5,596 nt of DNA, taken from NCBI GenBank assembly GCA_018065965.1, contig JAGHSH010000293.1:1-5596 (forward strand), in the 5' to 3' direction. The notes under the pieces were generated by a model that saw nothing but the letters and a program-made list of their open reading frames with translations, was not told the origin of the DNA and did no database searches. This document shows, piece by piece, positions 1-4,731 of this stretch (positions within the stretch are counted from its first letter, which is position 1; each line of letters starts with the position of its first letter). The stretch comes from Candidatus Apopatocola equi. GTDB lineage: Bacteria > Bacillota > Clostridia > Oscillospirales > Oscillospiraceae. The position numbers and the translations under genes are program-made.

Positions 1-15
1 CTATAGAGACAGTAA

Positions 16-77
16 GGGCTGTGCAAAAACTCCTGACATTTCAATCACTTGAATGACGAGGACTTTTTGCACAGCCC
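16..77. repeat. 62-bp near-palindrome with perfect 14-bp terminal inverted repeats
   Basis: The outer arms GGGCTGTGCAAAAA (16-29) and TTTTTGCACAGCCC (64-77) are exact reverse complements. Inside them, TCCT/AGGA (31-34/59-62) and TTCAA/TTGAA (40-44/49-53) also pair around the 4-base loop TCAC. The interruptions are a C/C mismatch (30/63) and a 5x5 mismatch block (35-39/54-58). In minus-strand RNA two of those mismatches become G-U wobbles. It lies 25 bp beyond the nrdD stop, so it could stop or stabilise the nrdD transcript. However, no T-run follows the stem on the minus strand, so it is not a canonical intrinsic terminator. The perfect ends resemble terminal repeats of small insertion-sequence-derived elements. 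No flanking target duplication is visible and no family can be named. Confidence 0.75.
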
Positions 78-102
78 CTGATAATTCAGTTTTTTCTGCT
101 CT

Positions 103-2496
103 TTACGCTTCCTTGATGTTCTGCTCCTTGATGACCTTCTTGATCTCGCTGACGCCGTAGAACTTCTCGAAGCTGTCGCCCCGAACAAGCACCAGTGTGG
201 GCGCACCGGTGATGCCGTATTTCACGCAGAGCTCGGGATTCTCCTCGGCGATGAGCTTTTCGTAGCCGAAGCCGGCCCGATCCATCAGGCTCTCTGCCAC
301 GCGGCAGTTAGGGCAGGTCACCCGGGCGAAGAGGACGGCCCGCGTCTCTCCGCTCTCCGCAGCGGGGGCAGCAGACTGCTCCGCCTGAGCGGTCTGCAGG
401 GCGGCCTCAGTCTTGGGCGTGAAGCGGGAGTTGCCGATGTCATAGACCTTGCGGTCCTTGAACTCCTGCGCCTTGCCGTCGTTCCAGTTCTGCACGGGAC
501 GGTAGTAGCCGGTGATGCGGGAGTAGACCTCGGTCTTCTTGCCGCAGTGGGGGCAGGAATACTGTTCGCCGCTCAGATAGCCGTGATCGGGGCAGACGGA
601 ATAGGTGGGGCTCATGGTGTAGTAGGGCAGACGGTAATTCTCGGCGATTTTCCGCACCAGATTGGCGGCAGCCTTCCAGTCGGGGAGCTTCTCGCCCAGG
701 AAGGCGTGGAACACCGTGCCGGAGGTATAGAGGGTCTGCAGCTCGTCCTGAATGTCCAGAGCGCTGAAGATGTCCTCGGTGTAGCCCACGGGCAGGTGAG
801 AGCTGTTGGTGTAGTAGGGAGTGCCGTTCATGTTGGCGGTGATGATGTCGGGGTAGCGGCTCTTGTCATGCTTGGCAAGACGGTAGGAGGTGGACTCGGC
901 GGGGGTAGCCTCCAGGTTGTAGAGGTCGCCGTAGAGCTCCTGATAGTCGCTGAGGCGCTCGCGCATATGGTTGAGGGTCTTGATCGTGAACTGCTGGCTC
1001 TCCTCGCAGGTCAGATCCTTGCCGACCCACCTGGCGTTCAGGCAGGCCTCGTTCATACCCACCAGACCGATGGTGCTGAAGTGGTTGGCGAAGGTGCCCA
1101 GATAGCGCTTGGTGTAGGGGTAGAGTCCCGCATCCAGCAGCTTGGTGATGACGTCGCGCTTGATCTTCAGGCTGCGGGCGGCGATGTCCATCATCCGGTC
1201 CAGACGCTTGAAGAACTCCTCCTCGGTGGCGCTCAGATAGGCCAGACGGGGCATATTGATGGTGACAACGCCCACGCTGCCGGTGCTTTCGCCGGAGCCG
1301 AAGAAGCCGCCGGACTTCTTGCGCAGCTCGCGCAGATCCAGACGCAGGCGGCAGCACATGCTGCGCACGTCGCTGGGCTCCATGTCGGAGTTGATGTAGT
1401 TGGAGAAATAGGGGGTGCCGTACTTGGCGGTCATCTCAAAGAGCAGACGGTTGTTGAGCGTGTCGCACCAGTCGAAGTCGCGGGTGATGGAATAGGTGGG
1501 GATGGGGTACTGGAAGCCGCGGCCGTTGGCGTCGCCCTCGATCATGCACTCGATGAAGGCGCGGTTGACCAAGTTCATCTCTTCCTGGCACTCGCCGTAG
1601 GTGAAGTCCATCTCCCTGCCGCCCACGATGCAGGGCATATCCTTCATGTCGTTGGGGACAGTCCAGTCCAGCGTGATGTTGGAGAAGGGCGCCTGCGTGC
1701 CCCAGCGGGAGGGCGTGTTCACACCGAAGATGAAGGCCTGCACCGCCTGCTTGACCTCCTTGTAGGTCAGGTTGTCCACCCGCACAAAGGGAGCCAGATA
1801 GGTGTCGAAGCTGGAGAAGGCCTGCGCACCGGCCCACTCGTTCTGCATGATGCCCAGGAAGTTGACCATCTGATTGCAGAGGGTGATCAGGTGGCTGGCA
1901 GGCTTGGAGGTGATCTTGCCGGTCACGCCGCCCAGACCCTCCTGGATCAGCTGGCGGAGAGACCAGCCCGCGCAGTAGCCCGTGAGCATGCTCAGATCGT
2001 GCAGGTGCAGATCGCAGTTGGCGTGGGCATCGGCGATCTCCTTGTCATAGACCTCGCTGAGCCAGTAATTGGCGGTGATGGCGCCGGAATTGGAGAGGAT
2101 CAGACCGCCCACACTGTAGGTAACGGTGGAGTTCTCCTTCACGCGCCAGTCGTTGATCTTCAGATAGTTATCCACCGTGGCCTTGTAGTCCAGCACGGTC
2201 TCGCTGACATTGCGCAGCTTCCGGTGCTGCTGGCGGTAGAGAATGTAGGCCTTGGCCACGGTCTCGTAGCCGGCGCGGATGAGCACGTTCTCCACGCTGT
2301 CCTGAATGTCCTCGATGGTGATCACGCCGTCCTGGATCTTATCCTGAAAATCCGCGGTGACCTTCAGGGCAAGGAAGTCCACCACGTCCTCGGTATATTC
2401 GGTATCGGTAGCGACAAAGGCCTTCTTCATGGCCTCTGCGATCTTGCTGATCTCAAAGTCAACGACCCGTCCGTCTCTCTTTTTTACGTTATACAT
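103..2496 (-). CDS. nrdD: Anaerobic (class III) ribonucleoside-triphosphate reductase with C-terminal redoxin domain
   Basis: This is the glycyl-radical enzyme that reduces ribonucleotides to deoxyribonucleotides for DNA synthesis without oxygen, in the cytoplasm. Seen in the 797 residues: an N-terminal ATP-cone (about 3-95, MYNVKKRDGR then a helical bundle), which in this family senses ATP/dATP; HLHDL (164-168) followed by Cys175, in the place of the thiyl-radical cysteine; MCCRLRLDLREL (Cys381/382), the second active-site cysteine region; a metal-binding knuckle with Cys635, His638, Cys648 and Cys651; and the radical motif RITGYYRP with Gly663. E. coli NrdD is about 710 residues. The extra length here is an Ala-rich linker (about 697-717) and a thioredoxin/glutaredoxin-like domain (about 718-797) with CPNC (728-731) and a GAPT cis-proline loop (Pro766). 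The ATG follows AGGGGAG with a 6-nt gap. It has its own promoter downstream of nrdG. Identification is firm; the role of the added domain is inferred. Confidence 0.97.
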   Translation of the reverse strand: MYNVKKRDGRVVDFEISKIAEAMKKAFVATDTEYTEDVVDFLALKVTADFQDKIQDGVITIEDIQDSVENVLIRAGYETVAKAYILYRQQHRKLRNVSETVLDYKATVDNYLKINDWRVKENSTVTYSVGGLILSNSGAITANYWLSEVYDKEIADAHANCDLHLHDLSMLTGYCAGWSLRQLIQEGLGGVTGKITSKPASHLITLCNQMVNFLGIMQNEWAGAQAFSSFDTYLAPFVRVDNLTYKEVKQAVQAFIFGVNTPSRWGTQAPFSNITLDWTVPNDMKDMPCIVGGREMDFTYGECQEEMNLVNRAFIECMIEGDANGRGFQYPIPTYSITRDFDWCDTLNNRLLFEMTAKYGTPYFSNYINSDMEPSDVRSMCCRLRLDLRELRKKSGGFFGSGESTGSVGVVTINMPRLAYLSATEEEFFKRLDRMMDIAARSLKIKRDVITKLLDAGLYPYTKRYLGTFANHFSTIGLVGMNEACLNARWVGKDLTCEESQQFTIKTLNHMRERLSDYQELYGDLYNLEATPAESTSYRLAKHDKSRYPDIITANMNGTPYYTNSSHLPVGYTEDIFSALDIQDELQTLYTSGTVFHAFLGEKLPDWKAAANLVRKIAENYRLPYYTMSPTYSVCPDHGYLSGEQYSCPHCGKKTEVYSRITGYYRPVQNWNDGKAQEFKDRKVYDIGNSRFTPKTEAALQTAQAEQSAAPAAESGETRAVLFARVTCPNCRVAESLMDRAGFGYEKLIAEENPELCVKYGITGAPTLVLVRGDSFEKFYGVSEIKKVIKEQNIKEA

Positions 2497-2518
2497 ACAA
2501 TTCTCCCCTTTATGTGCA

Positions 2519-2549
2519 ATTCAGGACGTATTATGTCAAGTCCATGAAT
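2519..2549 (-). other. Leader hairpin just upstream of the nrdD ribosome binding site
   Basis: On the minus strand, ATTCA-T-GGAC (2549-2540) pairs with GTCCTGAAT (2527-2519), giving nine base pairs, one bulged T and a 12-nt loop. The stem ends about 9 nt before the Shine-Dalgarno sequence, so it sits in the 5' untranslated region. It could affect translation or mRNA stability, but it matches no riboswitch I recognise. Confidence 0.4.
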
Positions 2550-2579
2550 ATTTCTTAACCGGATTGAAACTTTTCTTTA

Positions 2580-2593
2580 CCCTTTCTCAAGGG
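2580..2593 (-). other. Short hairpin with GAGA tetraloop near the nrdD transcript 5' end
   Basis: The minus strand reads CCCTT-GAGA-AAGGG, a five-base-pair stem closed by a GNRA-type tetraloop. The predicted start of the nrdD transcript, from the promoter at 2601-2629, is about 2594, so this hairpin would lie at the very 5' end of the mRNA. Such terminal hairpins are known to protect bacterial mRNAs. That role here is inference. Confidence 0.4.
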
Positions 2594-2600
2594 CATGGAT

Positions 2601-2629
2601 ATGTTAGCATAGAAAAAGCGCACCGTCAA
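2601..2629 (-). promoter_or_regulatory. Sigma-A-like promoter of nrdD (-35 TTGACG, 17 bp, -10 TAACAT)
   Basis: On the minus strand, TTGACG (2629-2624) and TAACAT (2606-2601) are separated by exactly 17 bp, and TGC precedes the -10 as an extended -10 element. The predicted start at about 2594 gives a leader of roughly 98 nt. The -35 lies inside the loop of the nrdG terminator hairpin and inside an NrdR-box-like sequence. This places nrdD in its own unit and would make the promoter easy to repress. Confidence 0.55.
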
Positions 2630-2649
2630 TATATGGTGCGCATTTTTCT
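2611..2649 (-). terminator. Intrinsic terminator of nrdG (probably bidirectional)
   Basis: A perfect 7-bp GC-rich stem, GCGCACC (2618-2624) with GGTGCGC (2635-2641), encloses a 10-nt loop. On the minus strand it is followed directly by TTTTTCT (2617-2611), the normal form of a Rho-independent terminator, 66 nt after the nrdG stop. On the plus strand it is followed by ATTTTTCT, so it could work both ways. The loop and part of the stem also carry the nrdD -35 and an NrdR-like site, so the same bases may act as an operator in DNA and a terminator in RNA. Confidence 0.65.
2624..2639. promoter_or_regulatory. NrdR-box-like site overlapping the nrdD -35
   Basis: CGTCAATATATGGTGC matches 11 of 16 positions of the approximate NrdR box ACACAATATATTGTGT, as I recall it. 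This includes the central AATATAT and the GTG half-site. NrdR is the zinc-finger/ATP-cone repressor of ribonucleotide reductase genes and binds paired boxes. The position over the -35 of nrdD fits repression. Part of the match may simply reflect the terminator stem here. Confidence 0.4.
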
Positions 2650-2665
2650 GTATTTCGCCGATTTG

Positions 2666-2681
2666 ACACAAAATATAGGCG
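2666..2681. promoter_or_regulatory. Second NrdR-box-like site upstream of nrdD
   Basis: ACACAAAATATAGGCG matches 11 of 16 positions of the same approximate consensus, with a perfect ACACAA left half. Its centre is 42 bp from the centre of the first site, about four helical turns, which suits paired binding on one face of the DNA. A weaker third match (10 of 16) lies at 2677-2692, one further turn away. Function is inferred from sequence and position only. Confidence 0.38.
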
Positions 2682-2707
2682 AAAATTTGTGTTATTTTTG
2701 GCTTGAC

Positions 2708-3403
2708 TTACTCCACGCCCCGAACCTGCGCATTCGGGATATAGCGCCTAAGAATATTGAAATAGGCTTCCATTTCCTGTGCCTCAAAGCCGGAAAGACC
2801 CGGGCAGATCAAATCGCCGGAGTCCCGAAATCCCTGCAGATAATAGGCCTTTGCCCCTTTGAGCCAGGTACCGATGGCCTCCATATCCGCCTGCTCGTGC
2901 AGCTCCCGGACAAGGGTCGTGCGAAATTCATAGGATATTTTTCCCGCCATGAGCAGCGCCGCGCTCTCCTCCACCGGTGCCGTGTCATAGGGCTCGATGC
3001 CGCAGAGCCGGCCGTAGTGCTCCCGGGAAGACTTGATATCCATGGCCACATAGTCCACCAGCCCCCGCTCCGTGAGGGAGGCAAGCATGGCCGGATTCGT
3101 GCCGTTGGTGTCCAGCTTCACCAAAAAGCCCCGCTCCCGGATCTCCGCGCAGAGCTCCGGCAGATCCCGCTGCAGCGTGGGCTCGCCGCCGGTGATGCAC
3201 ACACCGTCCAGCAGTCCTCTGCGCCGCTCCAGCAGAGTGAAGAGCTCGGCGCTCTCCACGCTGGGCTGGTCGTTGGGGTGCAGCACCAGTGAGGCGTTAT
3301 GGCAGAAGGGGCAGCGATAGTTGCAGCGGCCCAGAAAGACCGTGCAGGCCGTATGACCCGGATAGTCCAGCAGGGTCAGCTTTTGAATTCCGTGAATTTC
3401 CAT
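2708..3403 (-). CDS. nrdG: Anaerobic ribonucleotide reductase activating protein (radical SAM)
   Basis: This cytoplasmic radical-SAM activase is predicted to cleave S-adenosylmethionine with a [4Fe-4S] cluster and abstract hydrogen from the NrdD glycine. Visible in the 231 residues are the cluster motif CNYRCPFC (Cys27, Cys31, Cys34, the CxxxCxxC form), GGEP (72-75) and the KLDTNGTNP strand (96-104). The N-terminus GIQKLTLLDYPG is typical of the longer NrdG type. E. coli NrdG is about 154 residues; this length fits the clostridial group. The ATG at 3403 has a modest GGAAG site 5 nt upstream, and a promoter lies at 3470-3498. It precedes nrdD by 211 bp on the same strand, with a terminator between them, so the two are probably transcribed separately. 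Activases of other glycyl-radical enzymes look similar, but the adjacent nrdD makes this assignment likely. Confidence 0.92.
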   Translation of the reverse strand: MEIHGIQKLTLLDYPGHTACTVFLGRCNYRCPFCHNASLVLHPNDQPSVESAELFTLLERRRGLLDGVCITGGEPTLQRDLPELCAEIRERGFLVKLDTNGTNPAMLASLTERGLVDYVAMDIKSSREHYGRLCGIEPYDTAPVEESAALLMAGKISYEFRTTLVRELHEQADMEAIGTWLKGAKAYYLQGFRDSGDLICPGLSGFEAQEMEAYFNILRRYIPNAQVRGVE

Positions 3404-3469
3404 GGCAGCTTCCGCAGGCAGAGGGAGAAGCTATCCGCATTCCGACTCCGCCAATTTCTTTTTTTCCTA

Positions 3470-3498
3470 TATATACACGCTTTTTTTGCGGATTGCAA
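3470..3498 (-). promoter_or_regulatory. Sigma-A-like promoter of nrdG (-35 TTGCAA, 17 bp, -10 TATATA)
   Basis: On the minus strand, TTGCAA (3498-3493) and TATATA (3475-3470) are 17 bp apart, with a seven-A tract in the spacer. The predicted start is about 3463, leaving a leader of roughly 60 nt. This lies in the 143-bp gap after spoIVB and suggests that nrdG is transcribed independently of the sporulation gene. Confidence 0.5.
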
Positions 3499-3512
3499 GT
3501 CCTTTTACAGCC

Positions 3513-3547
3513 AAACGGAGGGGAGAGGCGGCTGCCCCTCCCCGTTT
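3513..3547 (-). terminator. Strong hairpin immediately after spoIVB, possible terminator
   Basis: On the minus strand, AAAC and GGAGGGG pair with CCCCTCC and GTTT, giving 11 base pairs with a 2-nt bulge and an 11-nt loop. The stem starts on the last base of the spoIVB stop codon. The sequence after it (GGCTGTAAAAGG) lacks a clear T-run, so termination efficiency is doubtful. It may instead mark the mRNA 3' end. Confidence 0.45.
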
Positions 3548-4539
3548 CAGGCCACGCTGCAGGCATTGAGCATACTCTCAAGGGTGATGCCGTAACCTCT
3601 GGTGGGATCCTCCACCAGCACATGGGTCACCGCCCCCACCAGCTTTCCGTCCTGCAGGATGGGGCTGCCGCTCATGCCCTGCACGATGCCGCCGGTCTTT
3701 TCCAGCAGCTCCGCATCGGTGACGCGGAGGCTCAGCGCCCGACCGCCGTTGCCGCTGTCGATGCGGGTGATGTCCACCCCATAGAGCCGGGGCTCCGCCC
3801 CCTCCACGGTGCAGAGGATCTCTGCGGCGCCCAGACTGATCTCACTTTCCGCAGCGGCGGGGTAGCTCTCTCCCTCCATCTCGGCCGCCACGCCGAAGAT
3901 ACCCTGAGGGCTGTTCTGCCGTACATCGCCCAGCACATCCCCTTCGGGTACGCCCACCAGCTCGCCGGTGCTGCCGCTTTTCCCGGGCACCACGCTCTCC
4001 ACCTGCGCCCGACCCACGGAGCCGCCCCGGATGGGCGTGAGCACATCCCCGGTATCGTCGCCTACGCCGTGACCCAGCGCGCCGTAAACGCCGGGTGCAG
4101 GGTCCTGAAAGGTCACGGGGCCCACGCCGCTGATGCCGCTGCGCAGCCACAGCCCCAGATGGCTCCTGCCGTCCTTTCCCCGCGCCGGCGTGAGCTGCAC
4201 GCTGCTCTCGCTGCCCTGCCGGTCGATACGCAGCTCCACGCTGCCCTCGCTCCGCTCCAGCGCCTGCAGCAGGCTCTCGTCATCGCTGATGTTCTCGCCG
4301 TTCACGGAAACGATCCTGTCGCCGCTCTGCAGTCCCGCCTCTGCGCCGGGGCTGACGCTGCCGCTGTCTGTGTCCACGGGCGCGAAGCCCGCCACCATCA
4401 CGCCGTCGGTCTCCAGCTCGATGGCGATCACGCGGCCCACTCCCGTCAGGGTATCTCCGGGAGAGAGCGCCAGCGCCCGGGTGCAGGGCAGCAGCGCCCA
4501 CAGCAATGCCAGCGCCGCCGCTCTTTTTCTTTTCTGCAT
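3547..4539 (-). CDS. spoIVB: SpoIVB-family serine peptidase (S55) with PDZ domain
   Basis: In Bacillus, SpoIVB is made in the forespore, crosses the inner membrane and cleaves SpoIVFA, releasing the SpoIVFB protease that activates sigma-K. The 330 residues show a basic start and hydrophobic export segment (about 1-26, ending ALA-LS); a PDZ domain (about 44-118) with GAEAGLQSGDRIVSVNG; and the S55 peptidase domain. GALGH gives His157, GGIVQGMSGSPI gives Ser290, and Asp275 lies 15 residues before the serine, matching the spacing I recall for the Bacillus Asp363/Ser378 pair. Bacillus SpoIVB is about 426 residues, so the N-terminal part is shorter here. The ATG at 4539 has a near-ideal AAAGGAGGG site 6 nt upstream. 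No sigma-F or sigma-G promoter was convincing. The usual neighbours recN and spo0A are absent, so it could be a paralogue rather than the canonical copy. Confidence 0.92.
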   Translation of the reverse strand: MQKRKRAAALALLWALLPCTRALALSPGDTLTGVGRVIAIELETDGVMVAGFAPVDTDSGSVSPGAEAGLQSGDRIVSVNGENISDDESLLQALERSEGSVELRIDRQGSESSVQLTPARGKDGRSHLGLWLRSGISGVGPVTFQDPAPGVYGALGHGVGDDTGDVLTPIRGGSVGRAQVESVVPGKSGSTGELVGVPEGDVLGDVRQNSPQGIFGVAAEMEGESYPAAAESEISLGAAEILCTVEGAEPRLYGVDITRIDSGNGGRALSLRVTDAELLEKTGGIVQGMSGSPILQDGKLVGAVTHVLVEDPTRGYGITLESMLNACSVA

Positions 4540-4667
4540 ATTTTTCCCTCCTTTGCGTCCTTGTTCACGCTCCGTCAGTATGAGCCGCCGGGGCGGGAGT
4601 AAACGAGAAAAATCAAACCTTTTTTACCAGATTTACGGGTGCGCCGTCCGCATTCTCCGCTTGGGTC

Positions 4668-4696
4668 TTGACTTTGGGGGGAAAATGCCGTTAAAT
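4668..4696 (+). promoter_or_regulatory. Possible sigma-A promoter of the solute-binding protein gene
   Basis: TTGACT (4668-4673) and TTAAAT (4691-4696) are 17 bp apart on the plus strand. The -35 is good (5 of 6) and the -10 only fair (4 of 6). A start near 4703 would leave a leader of about 29 nt containing GGAGA (4716-4720), 11 nt before the ATG. It sits in the 192-bp divergent gap with spoIVB. Confidence 0.45.
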
Positions 4697-4731
4697 ATAG
4701 TGTAAATCATTTTTCGGAGATGTGACCTTTT

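Noticed and set aside
2534..2539. Perfect -35 TTGACA on the minus strand close to nrdD
   Set aside because: A -10 at normal spacing would fall next to the Shine-Dalgarno sequence and leave almost no leader. The hexamer lies in a hairpin loop, and the upstream promoter at 2601-2629 fits better.
547..2547. Plus-strand open frame of 666 codons opposite nrdD
   Set aside because: It lies antisense to an unmistakable NrdD. Its translation is repetitive Gly/Ala/Val/His/Leu/Gln-rich with no recognisable domain, as expected from the complement of GC-rich codons.
2561..2570. GGATTGAAAC resembling the 3' end of some CRISPR repeats
   Set aside because: It occurs once, with no repeat-spacer pattern and no cas genes. 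It lies in the nrdD leader.
4577..4582. Minus-strand CATACT as a sigma-G -10 for spoIVB
   Set aside because: The core resembles a sigma-G -10, but nothing like the sigma-G -35 lies 17-18 bp upstream, where the sequence is TCGTTT followed by a GC-rich stretch. Not supportable as a promoter.
3289..4602. Plus-strand open frame of 437 codons opposite spoIVB
   Set aside because: It is antisense to a gene with an intact catalytic triad and an ideal ribosome binding site. The product is low-complexity Ala/His/Arg-rich with no motif.
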